Translations under genes and position numbers: made by a program
From: Paenibacillus plantarum
GTDB taxonomy: Bacteria; Bacillota; Bacilli; Paenibacillales; NBRC-103111
Length of the DNA: 64,000 nt
Direction of reading: 5' to 3'
Assembly (NCBI RefSeq): GCF_013141695.1
Contig: NZ_WHNY01000075.1
Location: 496,001-560,000 of the forward strand
The notes under the pieces: generated by a model
Told to the model about the DNA's origin: nothing
The model's database searches: none
Seen by the model: the letters and a program-made list of their open reading frames with translations, nothing else
In this document: one piece after another, positions 28,845 to 37,368 of the stretch
Position numbering within the stretch: position 1 is the first letter of the stretch
How the letters are laid out: each line of letters opens with the position of its first letter

Positions 28845-29495
28845 ATGGTATATGTAGCACCTTCTATTTTATCTGCCGATTTTGCCAAGCTTGGCGACGA
28901 GATTAAGGCAGTGGAGCAGGGCGGAGCAGATTGGATTCATGTCGACGTTATGGATGGGCATTTTGTGCCCAATATTACCATTGGTCCATTAGTTGTTGAC
29001 GCGATTCGTCCAGTCACTAAGCTGCCGCTTGATGTTCATTTGATGATCGAAAAGCCGGACCGCTATATTCCTGATTTTGTCAAGGCTGGCGCGGATCTGA
29101 TTTCTGTGCATGTTGAAGCTTGTACGCATCTGCACCGGACGCTCGACCTTATTAAGCAAAGCGGTATTAAAGCTGGCGTTGTGTTGAATCCTGCTACACC
29201 AATTTCTCTGATCGAGCATGTGCTTGATGAGCACTTGGATCTCGTGCTCATTATGACGGTGAATCCAGGCTTTGGTGGGCAGGCGTTCATCCCTGGTATG
29301 CTGAATAAAATTCGCGCGCTGCGTGAGCAGGCGAATGCGAAGGGGCTCACGGGGCTTCACATCGAAGTAGACGGCGGTATCAACGAGATAACAGCTCGTC
29401 AGGTCATAGAGGCGGGGGCTGATGTCTTAGTAGCCGGCAATGCCGTATTCGGGCAACAGGACCGTGCTGAGGCCATTAGACGAATACGCGGCTAA
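28845..29495 (+). CDS. rpe: ribulose-phosphate 3-epimerase
   Basis: A 216-residue TIM barrel with SILSADFAKLGDEI, HVDVMDGHFVPNITIGP, MTVNPGFGGQAF and EVDGGI, the full family signature. It interconverts ribulose-5- and xylulose-5-phosphate. It follows rsgA by 5 bases with AGGAGG overlapping the rsgA end. Confidence 0.96.
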   Translation: MVYVAPSILSADFAKLGDEIKAVEQGGADWIHVDVMDGHFVPNITIGPLVVDAIRPVTKLPLDVHLMIEKPDRYIPDFVKAGADLISVHVEACTHLHRTLDLIKQSGIKAGVVLNPATPISLIEHVLDEHLDLVLIMTVNPGFGGQAFIPGMLNKIRALREQANAKGLTGLHIEVDGGINEITARQVIEAGADVLVAGNAVFGQQDRAEAIRRIRG

Positions 29496-29511
29496 AAGGG
29501 GACAAAGGACA

Positions 29512-29757
29512 ATGAGATTTCTCTGGTTACTGATGTACAGTCTGCTTTGCGCGGTATTATTGACGTGTTTTTCAACCATAGACGATTTTGTGAAGTACAT
29601 TTTCTCGCTTGGCGCTCTCTACGTAGGGATGCGGTTCTTCCGTCGATTTGAACAAATTAGCTTCCGCGTATGGTTTATCGTCATCTCGGTATTCTTCTAT
29701 TTCATATTTAGTTTAATTGTTGCATTGTACAATGAGGTGGGCATAACCGCTCCCTAG
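29512..29757 (+). CDS. small membrane protein, unknown
   Basis: An 81-residue hydrophobic protein with two or three predicted membrane segments (LWLLMYSLLCAVLLTCF, then IFSLGALYVGMRFF, then VWFIVISVFFYFIFSLIVALY). Not recognised. The ATG at 29512 with AAAGG ahead is chosen; the frame is open further upstream inside rpe. It occupies the place of thiN in Bacillus and precedes a terminator. Confidence 0.65.
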   Translation: MRFLWLLMYSLLCAVLLTCFSTIDDFVKYIFSLGALYVGMRFFRRFEQISFRVWFIVISVFFYFIFSLIVALYNEVGITAP

Positions 29758-29771
29758 CACGCATACATATA

Positions 29772-29806
29772 GTTACAAGAGTGATGCGCTCTTGTAGCTT
29801 TTTTTG
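29772..29806 (+). terminator. rho-independent terminator ending the coaBC-rpe block
   Basis: ACAAGAG with CTCTTGT (extended by GT/GC neighbours) forms a stem around TGATGCG, followed by eight Ts. Confidence 0.88.
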
Positions 29807-29850
29807 CTTTCTGGAAGCAACTGAATTGTGGGAGGAAGTAAAAATAGAAG

Positions 29851-29879
29851 GCACTTTTTCTACGCTCTGGGCATACACT
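29851..29879 (+). promoter_or_regulatory. candidate sigma-E promoter upstream of spoVM
   Basis: CATACACT at 29872-29879 fits the sigma-E -10 pattern (CATACAAT-like), with GCACTTT 14 bases upstream as a weaker -35. spoVM is under sigma-E control in B. subtilis. This is a pattern match only. Confidence 0.35.
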
Positions 29880-30092
29880 GTTGTAATGATGTTTTAGGAG
29901 CAGTCATGCACGTTGTGAAACGTTTGCTCAAGAAGGTCAGTGAACTGGCGCTAGAACAAGCAGAAGCTTGTGAATAAGGCGGCTGACGGGCCGCGAAGTG
30001 AATGCTTGAACGAGGTCAGTGGACTGACGATCATTCTAAGCTGATGCTTTCGAACCCAGTTTTCTGACGAAAACTCTAAGGAGGGGTAGAGA
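29880..30092. other. spoVM leader region with short repeats
   Basis: Besides the small ORF it has two related segments, AAGGTCAGTGAACTGGCG (about 29933) and GAGGTCAGTGGACTGACG (about 30015), and palindromes GCGGCTGACGGGCCGC and GTCAGTGGACTGAC that can fold. AAGGAGGGG lies just before spoVM. Confidence 0.4.
29906..29977 (+). CDS. possible 23-codon small ORF before spoVM
   Basis: An ATG preceded by AGGAG (5-base gap) opens 23 codons ending in TAA. The peptide begins MHVVKRLLKKVSELALEQ and would form a basic amphipathic helix, similar in type to spore-membrane peptides such as SpoVM. It lies 27 bases after the candidate sigma-E promoter and 115 bases before spoVM. It may be a leader peptide, a small spore protein or chance; no homologue is known to me. 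Confidence 0.35.
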   Translation: MHVVKRLLKKVSELALEQAEACE

Positions 30093-30173
30093 ATGAAATT
30101 CTACACAATCAAACTGCCGAGATTTTTGGGAGGATTCGTGAAAGCTGTACTTAATACGTTTAGTAAAAACTAG
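30093..30173 (+). CDS. spoVM: stage V sporulation protein M
   Basis: A 26-residue amphipathic peptide that begins MKFYTIKLPRFLGGFVKA, almost the same as the B. subtilis protein, which recognises the convex forespore membrane and anchors the spore coat base through SpoIVA. An AAGGAGGGG ribosome site lies a few bases upstream. It has the expected position between the rpe cluster and rpmB. Confidence 0.93.
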   Translation: MKFYTIKLPRFLGGFVKAVLNTFSKN

Positions 30174-30210
30174 GGTTTGCCCATACTTACGTCATTCTCC
30201 CCAGGAATGC

Positions 30211-30239
30211 AAAAAAAGCACCGATTAAGGTGCTTTTTG
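30211..30239. terminator. bidirectional terminator between spoVM and rpmB
   Basis: AAAAAGCACC with GGTGCTTTTT around GATTAA; T-runs on both strands serve the convergent genes. Confidence 0.85.
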
Positions 30240-30277
30240 TCATTCACATAAGTAAGTTAAGTATCCGTAGCTACGAA

Positions 30278-30466
30278 TTAAACGCGAGCCACTTTTCCGG
30301 ATTTCAACGCACGAGTACTTACGTAAACCCGTTTCGGTTTACCATCAACGAGGATGCGAACCTTTTGAACGTTAACTCCCCAAGTACGCTTGTTTTTATT
30401 GTTAGCGTGGGACACGTGATTTCCTGAACTAGGACTTTTACCTGTAATGAAACATTTGCGGGACAT
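30278..30466 (-). CDS. rpmB: 50S ribosomal protein L28
   Basis: A 62-residue protein: MSRKCFITGKSPSSGNHVSH, then NKNKRTWGVN and VSTRALKSGKVARV. It has one cysteine only, so it is the zinc-independent form lacking the CxxC pairs. The ATG follows AAGGAGGTGTC on the minus strand; the frame is open upstream but without a ribosome site. About 130 bases of leader lie before it. Confidence 0.95.
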   Translation of the reverse strand: MSRKCFITGKSPSSGNHVSHANNKNKRTWGVNVQKVRILVDGKPKRVYVSTRALKSGKVARV

Positions 30467-30635
30467 GTTTGACACCTCCTTCGGCAGTATACAAAGAAGC
30501 CTGGGTGGCAAGCCTAAGCTTGACATGACAGTATTCCTCAAATTTTTACTTGTGATACGTGAACGTAACCAGCAAAAACACACTTAAACATAATAGCATA
30601 GCAAAAGGAGCCTAGTCAACGAATTAGCTTCATTT

Positions 30636-30665
30636 TTGCCGTTTATTTATGAAGTATGTTATAGT
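30636..30665 (+). promoter_or_regulatory. candidate vegetative promoter for yloU-fakA
   Basis: TTGCCG at 30636 and TATAGT at 30660 are separated by 18 bases, about 50 bases before the yloU ATG. Confidence 0.45.
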
Positions 30666-30715
30666 ACAATGAAGATTAGTCTTGGTATAGCGAAACTTGA
30701 AGGAGTTGTTACATA

Positions 30716-31075
30716 ATGCCGATTGAACTCACAACCGAGTATGGAAAAGTGTATATTACCAATGAAGTGATTTCAACTCTGGCCGGATCTGCTGCATTAG
30801 ATTGCTATGGTCTTGTAGGCATGGCAACGAGAAAGCAATTGAAGGATGGTATAGCTGAATTGTTAGGTCGAGACAATTTGAGTCGTGGTGTCGAAGTTCG
30901 TAGAGAGAACGGCCGACTTGAAATTGATCTTTATATTATTGTCAGCTATGGAACCAAAATATCCGTAGTGGCAGGTAATGTCCAAACGAAAGTCAAATAT
31001 ATTTTAAATGAAGTTGTAGGGCTGCAAGTAGACGACGTGAACATCTTTGTTCAAGGCGTGCGAGTGGCCAAATAA
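30716..31075 (+). CDS. Asp23/Gls24 family envelope stress protein (YloU)
   Basis: A 119-residue protein of the DUF322/Asp23 family: YGKVYITNEVISTLAG and CYGLVGMATRK, then the core YIIVSYGTKISVVAGNVQ. Relatives are membrane-anchored or cytosolic envelope-stress proteins; YloU precedes fakA (yloV) in many Bacillota. AAGGAG lies 9 bases before the ATG. The gap to fakA is 29 bases. Confidence 0.9.
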   Translation: MPIELTTEYGKVYITNEVISTLAGSAALDCYGLVGMATRKQLKDGIAELLGRDNLSRGVEVRRENGRLEIDLYIIVSYGTKISVVAGNVQTKVKYILNEVVGLQVDDVNIFVQGVRVAK

Positions 31076-31104
31076 AAGCCCGATAACCAGGAAGGGGAAT
31101 CACT

Positions 31105-32841
31105 TTGAGTAAGCGCTTTATTTCAATAAATGGAAATGACTTCACTGCCATGGTCTTGGCGGGTGCGGATAACCTTCGCAGGAATGTAGATAAGGTTAAT
31201 GGATTGAACGTATTCCCTGTACCCGATGGAGATACTGGCACCAACATGAATTTAACACTCACAGCAGGCTGTGAGGAACTGAAAAAGAAGCCATCTTCTC
31301 ATATTGGGAAAGCAGCTGATGCATTGTCCAAAGGGTTACTGATGGGTGCAAGAGGCAATTCCGGTGTGATTTTGTCACAATTGTTCCGCGGTTTCGCGAA
31401 ATATGTGCATGATTTAGAAAGTGTGAATGGCCAGCAATTCGCGGCTGCCTTGCAGCAAGGCGTAGAAACAGCGTATAAGGCTGTTGTGAAACCGGTTGAG
31501 GGCACGATTTTAACAGTATCGAAGGAAGCGGCTAAACATGCCGTGCAATTCCGCCGCAGCAGTGATGTATTGGATTTGATGAATGAGGTGTTGGGCAGAG
31601 CCAAGGAAGCACTGGCCAAAACACCAGATCAACTTGCGATTCTTAAACAGGTCGGTGTTGTTGATGCAGGAGGCCAAGGTCTTGTCTGTGTCTACGAAGG
31701 TTTCGTTACGTCGTTAAGCGGTGGATTGGTACAAGTCGATGAGGACTTTGCTACGATGGATACGAATCTAGGTGAGGTGTCTCTTCTTCCTGGTATGAAT
31801 TTGGCCAAAGAAGTACATGCTCATATGCCAGCACAAGCCCATTTAGCTACGGAAGATATCGAGTTCGGCTATTGTACGGAATTCATGTTGACGATTGCTC
31901 CAGGCAAGGTCAAGGGCTTTACGTTTGATGAAGGCGTATTTCGTGAGCAACTCAGCAAGCTGGGAGATTCGCTCCTTGTTGTTGCTGATGAAGAGCTCGT
32001 GAAGGTGCACATTCATGCAGAATACCCTGGCGAGGTTATGAATCAAGCGATGAATTACGGCGCACTCAGCCGGATCAAAATCGAAAATATGCGTGATCAG
32101 CATTCACATATATTAGAAGACGTGACGCATGGGTATGAGGCTCCTGTTGTGAGTCCTGCTGCTGCAGTTGCTGTGCCCAATAAGCCGTATGGCTTTGTTG
32201 CAGTTGCACTGGGTGATGGAATTACGGACATTTTATCCAGTGTGGGTGTGGATGTCGTGCTGTCTGGCGGACAAACGATGAACCCAAGTACAGAGGATAT
32301 CGTGAACGCAGTGAACAGTATTGATGCGGACACGATTTATGTGCTTCCGAACAACTCGAATATTATTTTGGCCGCGCAGCAAGCGGTTGATCTCGTCGAT
32401 AACAAAACACTGATCGTCATCCCATCGAAATCCATTCCGCAAGGACTAGCAGCCATTCTGGCTTTCCAGGAGAAGGCGGATGCACAGATCAATACGGACG
32501 CGATGAATGAATCACTGCGACGTGTGAAGTCCGGTCAAGTGACGTATGCGGTGCGTGATACGAACATGGATGGGATCGATATTAAGCAGGGCCATTTCAT
32601 CGGTATTCAAGATGGGCGGATTGTCTCTTCGCAGCCAAGTCTGATGGACGCTTGCAAGAAGCTGCTGGAAGAAATGATCGATGAAGGCAGCGAAATCGTA
32701 ACGATCCTGACGGGCGAAGATGCGACGGAGGAAGGCATGGAAGAGTTGGAGATTTTTATCCAGACGATGTATCCAGATATGGAAATTGAGCTTCATCCTG
32801 GTGGACAACCCTTGTATGCTTATCTATTCTCCGTTGAATAG
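31105..32841 (+). CDS. fakA: fatty acid kinase catalytic subunit FakA (YloV)
   Basis: A 578-residue protein with an N-terminal DhaL-like kinase domain (LNVFPVPDGDTGTNMNLTL, GARGNSGVILSQLFRGFA, GTILTVSKEAA), a middle domain and a C-terminal DegV-like part. It phosphorylates fatty acids bound to FakB/DegV proteins. The start is TTG behind AGGAAGGGG. A DegV protein, its likely partner, is encoded next. Confidence 0.93.
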   Translation: MSKRFISINGNDFTAMVLAGADNLRRNVDKVNGLNVFPVPDGDTGTNMNLTLTAGCEELKKKPSSHIGKAADALSKGLLMGARGNSGVILSQLFRGFAKYVHDLESVNGQQFAAALQQGVETAYKAVVKPVEGTILTVSKEAAKHAVQFRRSSDVLDLMNEVLGRAKEALAKTPDQLAILKQVGVVDAGGQGLVCVYEGFVTSLSGGLVQVDEDFATMDTNLGEVSLLPGMNLAKEVHAHMPAQAHLATEDIEFGYCTEFMLTIAPGKVKGFTFDEGVFREQLSKLGDSLLVVADEELVKVHIHAEYPGEVMNQAMNYGALSRIKIENMRDQHSHILEDVTHGYEAPVVSPAAAVAVPNKPYGFVAVALGDGITDILSSVGVDVVLSGGQTMNPSTEDIVNAVNSIDADTIYVLPNNSNIILAAQQAVDLVDNKTLIVIPSKSIPQGLAAILAFQEKADAQINTDAMNESLRRVKSGQVTYAVRDTNMDGIDIKQGHFIGIQDGRIVSSQPSLMDACKKLLEEMIDEGSEIVTILTGEDATEEGMEELEIFIQTMYPDMEIELHPGGQPLYAYLFSVE

Positions 32842-32886
32842 GATCGTACAAGCAGGTAGTGTAAATTCGTGATTGGAGTGAGCCCT

Positions 32887-33747
32887 GTGACAAATATTCG
32901 TATTGTAACGGATAGCACGGCCGATATTCCATTGGCTGTCAGAGAAGCGTTGAACATCGAAATGGTGCCGCTCAAAATTAATTTTGGCGAGGAACAGTAT
33001 TTGGACGCGGTGACGCTGCAATCTGAGGATTTCTATACGAAGCTGACGTCATCCTCACACTTCCCAACAACGTCAACGCCTTCACCTGGTGAGTTTCTGA
33101 ACTTCTATCAAAGCTTGTTGGAGGAACCTGATGCCGAGGTGATCTCGATTCATTTGGCTTCCGTGTTGAGTGGAACGTACAGAACGGCTGAATTGGCTGC
33201 TTCAATGCTTGAAGGAGATCAAGTCGGCAGGGTTCACGTCATTGATTCTTGTTCGGCCTCGTATGGGATAGGTGCGCTTGTTGTAGCTGCTGCCGAAGCG
33301 GCTCGAACTGGGAAAAGTGTGGACGAGATCCTAAAGCTCATTGAGACGATGAGAGCGCAATATTATATTTATTTCCTTGTAGACACGCTTGAGTTTCTTC
33401 AGAAAGGCGGTAGAATTGGCAAGGCTTCGGCCTTGTTCGGTTCCTTATTAAACATTAAGCCGATTCTTTCTTTGGATAGTGCGGGTGAAGTGACGGTTAT
33501 TGATAAAGTTCGTGGTAACAAAAAAGCGATTGCACGCATTCTTGAGTTGTTAGCGGCGGATTTGTCCGATAAGACGATCCGCACGCTGCATATTGCTCAT
33601 GCTAATAATTTGGAAGGTGCGGAGGGGCTGCGAGAGGCCATCGTGCAGCGGTTCGCTGTGGAGCACGTGGAATATATCACTTTAGGTCCTGTTATTGGCG
33701 CACACGCTGGACCAGGTACCATTGCAGCCTTCGTAGGTACGGTGTAA
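32887..33747 (+). CDS. DegV family fatty-acid-binding protein (FakB-like)
   Basis: A 286-residue DegV protein: RIVTDSTADIPLAVREAL, then TSTPSPGEFLNFY with the carboxylate-binding Thr/Ser, HLASVLSGTYRTAEL, and FLVDTLEFLQKGGRIGKAS. It presents a bound fatty acid to FakA. GTG at 32887 follows GGAGTGAG and is preferred to the GTG at 32869. It lies between fakA and recG. Confidence 0.9.
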   Translation: MTNIRIVTDSTADIPLAVREALNIEMVPLKINFGEEQYLDAVTLQSEDFYTKLTSSSHFPTTSTPSPGEFLNFYQSLLEEPDAEVISIHLASVLSGTYRTAELAASMLEGDQVGRVHVIDSCSASYGIGALVVAAAEAARTGKSVDEILKLIETMRAQYYIYFLVDTLEFLQKGGRIGKASALFGSLLNIKPILSLDSAGEVTVIDKVRGNKKAIARILELLAADLSDKTIRTLHIAHANNLEGAEGLREAIVQRFAVEHVEYITLGPVIGAHAGPGTIAAFVGTV

Positions 33748-33750
33748 GAG

Positions 33751-35799
33751 ATGGATTTAAATCAAGTTGAAGTACGTGAAGTCCATGGAGTTGGCGCTCA
33801 AAAAGCACTTGAGCTAAACGCCATGGGCGTTTTTACAGTTATGGATTTACTCGAATATGTGCCATTTCGTTACGAGGATTACACAGTTCGCGATTTAGCT
33901 AGTGTGAAGGATGGCGACCGTGTCACCGTGAAGGGCTATATCATTGGGGAACCGGTGCTGCAGCGCTATAGCGGCAAATCCCGACTATCCTGTAAGGTGA
34001 TGGTCGACGATTTTCTGTTAACGGCGGTGTGGTTTAATCGCCATTTCTTGAAGGATCGCTTGCGGCCACAGCAGGAGATTGTTCTGACTGGCAAATGGGA
34101 CGCCAAGCGCCGGCAAATGAGTGTGTCCGATTCGGAGTTCCCCGGACAAGGGGATTCGAACACTGGCACCATTCAGCCGGTGTATTCGGTTGTTGCGGGC
34201 ACGATTACGCAGAAATGGATGCGTAAGATCATAGGGCAGGCGCTGACACAGTACAGCGCCTTGATCCGTGAGGTGCTGCCGGCGAGTATCACCGACCGGT
34301 ACGGGTTTATGTCGCGCAGCAAGGCGCTGGCTATTATCCACACGCCGAGTGGCGTGGAGGAGGGCAAGCAGGCGCGGGGGCGCATGGTGTATGAGGAGCT
34401 GTTCCTCTTCCAGCTCAAGCTCCAGGCTTACCGGGCTGTGACGCGCAGCCGCACGGATGGTTTGAAGCAGCAGGTTGATCTGCCTGCTGTACGCGCCTTC
34501 GTGCGCGCGCTCCCCTTCCAGCTGACGGAGTCGCAGAAGAAGGTCGTTGGTGAGCTCCTGCACGACATGCAGGAGCCCTACGCGATGAACCGACTGCTGC
34601 AGGGCGATGTCGGTGCGGGGAAGACGATCGTCGCGGCTATAGGGCTCTACGCGACGGTTACGGCTGGCTACCAAGGCGCGCTGATGGTGCCGACGGAGAT
34701 CCTCGCTGAGCAGCATAATCGCTCGCTCAGCACGTTGTTCGAGCCTTATGGGCTGCAGGTCGCGTTGCTGACCGGAAGCTCAACAGACCGCCAGCGACGG
34801 GATCTGCTGGCCTCTTTGCAGATGGGCTTGATCCATGTGTTGGTTGGGACGCATGCGCTGATTCAAGAGGATGTGTATTTCCGCCAGTTAGGTCTCGTTG
34901 TGACGGACGAGCAGCATCGCTTTGGGGTGAACCAGCGCAGCATCCTGCGGCGCAAAGGGATGAATCCGGACGTGCTGACGATGACGGCGACGCCGATCCC
35001 GCGCACGCTGGCCATCACCGCGTTCGGCGACATGGACGTTTCGACGCTGCGCGAGCTGCCGAAGGGACGTAAGCCGATCAAGACGTACGCGGTTCAGCAT
35101 GCGATGCTGGAGCGCGTGCTCGGCTTTATTCAGCGCGAGGTGGCCGCAGGCCGGCAGGCGTATATTATTTGTCCGCTCATCGAGGAGTCGGACAAGCTGG
35201 ACGTTCAGAATGCGATCGACGTCCACATTCAGTTGCAGCAGCATTTTCCGCAGATGCGGATTGGCTTGCTGCATGGGCGTATGAGCGCGCAGGAGAAGGA
35301 AGCGATCATGCGCGCCTTCAAGGAAGGCACCGTGGAGGCGCTCGTGTCGACCACGGTGATTGAGGTTGGCGTGGACGTGCCGAACGCCACGCTGATGGTG
35401 ATCTACGACGCCGACCGTTTCGGCCTGTCGCAGCTGCACCAGCTGCGCGGCCGGGTCGGGCGGGGCGAGCACCAGTCCTTCTGTGTGCTCATCGCCGACC
35501 CGAAGACGGAGGTCGGCAAGGAGCGCATGAAGGCGATGACGGAGACCACCGACGGCTTCGAGATTGCGCGGCGCGATCTCGAGCTGCGCGGGCCGGGGGA
35601 TTTCTTCGGCACGAAGCAGAGCGGGCTGCCGGAGTTCCGCATCGCCGATATGATGGCGGATTTCGAAGTTATGGAGCAGGCACGCGATGATGCGGCTGAA
35701 TTAGTCGGCGACTCGACCTTCTGGACGGGAGCTTCGTTCATGCCGCTCAGGGCGTATTTGGAGCGGGCTCATATTTTTGACAGCGAAGTGCTAGATTAG
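33751..35799 (+). CDS. recG: ATP-dependent DNA helicase RecG
   Basis: A 682-residue helicase. An N-terminal OB wedge domain precedes Walker A LQGDVGAGKTIVA (about 283), DEQHRFGV (about 384), TATPIPRTLA, and the TRG-region GDFFGTKQSGLPEFRI near the end. It remodels stalled forks and branch intermediates. It begins 3 bases after the degV stop. From about 34250 to 35680 the sequence is far richer in GC than its neighbours. Confidence 0.96.
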   Translation: MDLNQVEVREVHGVGAQKALELNAMGVFTVMDLLEYVPFRYEDYTVRDLASVKDGDRVTVKGYIIGEPVLQRYSGKSRLSCKVMVDDFLLTAVWFNRHFLKDRLRPQQEIVLTGKWDAKRRQMSVSDSEFPGQGDSNTGTIQPVYSVVAGTITQKWMRKIIGQALTQYSALIREVLPASITDRYGFMSRSKALAIIHTPSGVEEGKQARGRMVYEELFLFQLKLQAYRAVTRSRTDGLKQQVDLPAVRAFVRALPFQLTESQKKVVGELLHDMQEPYAMNRLLQGDVGAGKTIVAAIGLYATVTAGYQGALMVPTEILAEQHNRSLSTLFEPYGLQVALLTGSSTDRQRRDLLASLQMGLIHVLVGTHALIQEDVYFRQLGLVVTDEQHRFGVNQRSILRRKGMNPDVLTMTATPIPRTLAITAFGDMDVSTLRELPKGRKPIKTYAVQHAMLERVLGFIQREVAAGRQAYIICPLIEESDKLDVQNAIDVHIQLQQHFPQMRIGLLHGRMSAQEKEAIMRAFKEGTVEALVSTTVIEVGVDVPNATLMVIYDADRFGLSQLHQLRGRVGRGEHQSFCVLIADPKTEVGKERMKAMTETTDGFEIARRDLELRGPGDFFGTKQSGLPEFRIADMMADFEVMEQARDDAAELVGDSTFWTGASFMPLRAYLERAHIFDSEVLD

Positions 35800-35893
35800 T
35801 AGATCATGGACGGAGACACAAGTTGACCCCTAGCGCGTTCCCTTTTAAGATAGGAGTAGTTGCACTATTTTAGGGGAGTGAAGGTGTACAGCC

Positions 35894-36160
35894 GTGACTT
35901 ATTTTCTCATTTATTTATTATTGATGAATATCATTACGTTTGTTGAGATGGGACATGACAAAGGACAAGCCAAAAAAGGTGGGCGCCGCGTACCGGAAAA
36001 ACGCCTGTTTCTACTCGCTGCTCTCGGCGGTGGGATAGGCGGTTGGCTCGGCATGCGCATGTGGCGTCACAAAACGAAGCACACTTCGTTTGTTGTGGGC
36101 TTTCCGCTGCTCATTGCGTTAAATTGCATTTGCGTCATTCTCATCGCCATGTATATGTAA
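35894..36160 (+). CDS. DUF1294 small membrane protein
   Basis: An 88-residue protein with three hydrophobic stretches and the DUF1294 pattern: MGHDKGQAKKGGRRVPEKRLFLLA, GGGIGGWLGMRMWRHKTKH, and a last helix. It starts with GTG. The function is unknown. A terminator follows. Confidence 0.85.
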   Translation: MTYFLIYLLLMNIITFVEMGHDKGQAKKGGRRVPEKRLFLLAALGGGIGGWLGMRMWRHKTKHTSFVVGFPLLIALNCICVILIAMYM

Positions 36161-36168
36161 GTGAAGGG

Positions 36169-36198
36169 ACAGTTGCCGGGAACGGTGGCTGTTTTTTT
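36169..36198 (+). terminator. rho-independent terminator
   Basis: ACAGTTGCCG with CGGTGGCTGT (one wobble or mismatch) around GGAA, followed by seven Ts. Confidence 0.75.
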
Positions 36199-36775
36199 GT
36201 GTGGGATGTTAGGTGGATGGCTAGCTGAGAACCTCCGAACCCCGAAGTTCGACCTGAACCTGAACCTGAACCTGAACCCCCGAACTCCTGAACTCCTGAA
36301 CTCCTGAACTCCTGAACTCCTGAACTCTAAGCCCCTCCTTGCCGGCCGCGCACCTCCCCTAAACAATTTAACGGGAAAAACTCCAGCTATTTTCTTTGAA
36401 AACTTCCATAATTGAAGATTAGATGGATATTATGTAGGTAAAATCAATGATTTTAGAAGTTCTTCACATTTTTGATCAGAATACATGCATGAAATCCAGT
36501 TAATTGTTATTTTTCGATCAATAGCTCGAATTTAGCTGTACTTTTTCCATTTATACGACACCTCCGCCATGCATAGGCACCTCAACGCGCCTCCGGATCC
36601 GCACGCGCTGCGTGCATAGAGGAGGAAAGCCACCCGAGTATTGGTCATTTTGCTGCAAAATGGCTTGTACCACTTAAAACTAACGTCATAGGTTTTTTTA
36701 TATGCATCGGCCTCAGTCAAGTTTGCCTACATTCACTCATAAGATAGGAGCATGACGGGTATCGGAGGTGCGGGT
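36199..36775. other. 577-base intergenic region with microsatellites and AT-rich repeats
   Basis: It begins with a simple repeat (36253-36321) and continues with AT-rich text containing AAAACTCCAGCTATTTTC (about 36376) and AAATCCAGTTAATTGTTAT (about 36493), alike to the spacer text at 11731-11805. No convincing gene; the minus-strand frame at 36532-36720 lacks a ribosome site. A GGAGG at 36764-36768 serves the next gene. Confidence 0.5.
36253..36321. repeat. microsatellites: four CCTGAA units and five GAACTCCT units
   Basis: Four perfect copies of CCTGAA at 36253-36276 are followed after a few bases by five perfect copies of GAACTCCT at 36282-36321 and a decayed sixth. Confidence 0.9.
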
Positions 36776-37063
36776 ATGAGTTATCAGCAATATGGCATCG
36801 ATCCTGCGCTCGTGGAGCGTGTAAAGTTCAAGATGAAAAACCCTGAGGTAAAGGAACGCATCAAAATGCTGCTGCAAGGCGTCACGAAGGCAGATTTACA
36901 AAACACGGCGAAGGTTACGCGTCTAATCGGTCTTGCTGCGGGTATTTTCGGTGAGAAACTCAGCGGGAACCAGACACACCAGATTTTAACGTTTATCCTG
37001 GCGCAAAAGATTGATCCGAACAACACGTTCCACTTGATTCGATTATGGTCTATATTTCGATAG
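36776..37063 (+). CDS. SpoVIF-like small sporulation protein
   Basis: A 95-residue protein with repeated amphipathic helices: VERVKFKMKNPEVKERIKML, then TAKVTRLIGLAAGIFGEKLS and HQILTFILAQKID. The helical pattern resembles stage VI sporulation protein F, which acts in late coat assembly in Bacillus, but the match is by memory and moderate. The ATG at 36776 follows GGAGGTGCGGG; the ATG at 36752 has its ribosome box too close. A strong terminator follows. Confidence 0.55.
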   Translation: MSYQQYGIDPALVERVKFKMKNPEVKERIKMLLQGVTKADLQNTAKVTRLIGLAAGIFGEKLSGNQTHQILTFILAQKIDPNNTFHLIRLWSIFR

Positions 37064-37073
37064 CTGCATGATG

Positions 37074-37120
37074 AAAACGCCACATGTGGAGCGTGAGATG
37101 CTCTGTTTGTGGCGTTTTTT
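37074..37120 (+). terminator. rho-independent terminator
   Basis: AACGCCACA and TGTGGCGTT form a 9-bp outer stem with an inner imperfect stem, followed by six Ts. Confidence 0.85.
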
Positions 37121-37220
37121 GCTATGCCGATGTGGGGGCATAGCAGGGGGGACACAAAGCTCTCCTGTGATATTTGGTGTAAGGGCTGCTACGCTTACTG
37201 CAATCTAATGAAATAGCTGC

Positions 37221-37256
37221 GAAAGGCCTTTGGGTAAACTCCGTAAGGTCCTTTTT
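37221..37256 (+). terminator. possible second terminator
   Basis: GAAAGGCCTT with AAGGTCCTTTTT forms an imperfect stem with a bulge, followed by Ts. It lies in the 305-base gap before the collagen-like gene, which holds no ORF that I can support. Confidence 0.4.
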
Positions 37257-37368
37257 CATGTGGGTACATTTTTATCCAAGGGGAGACATGAGTACAAGCA
37301 TATTAAGCTGAAATTCATTTACTAGTAATAGAGTCGTTTGAAGCAAGGCCTTAGGGAGGGTATCATTC

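Noticed and set aside
36532..36720. 62-codon minus-strand frame in the long spacer
   Set aside because: No ribosome site, odd composition, and it lies in repeat-like text.
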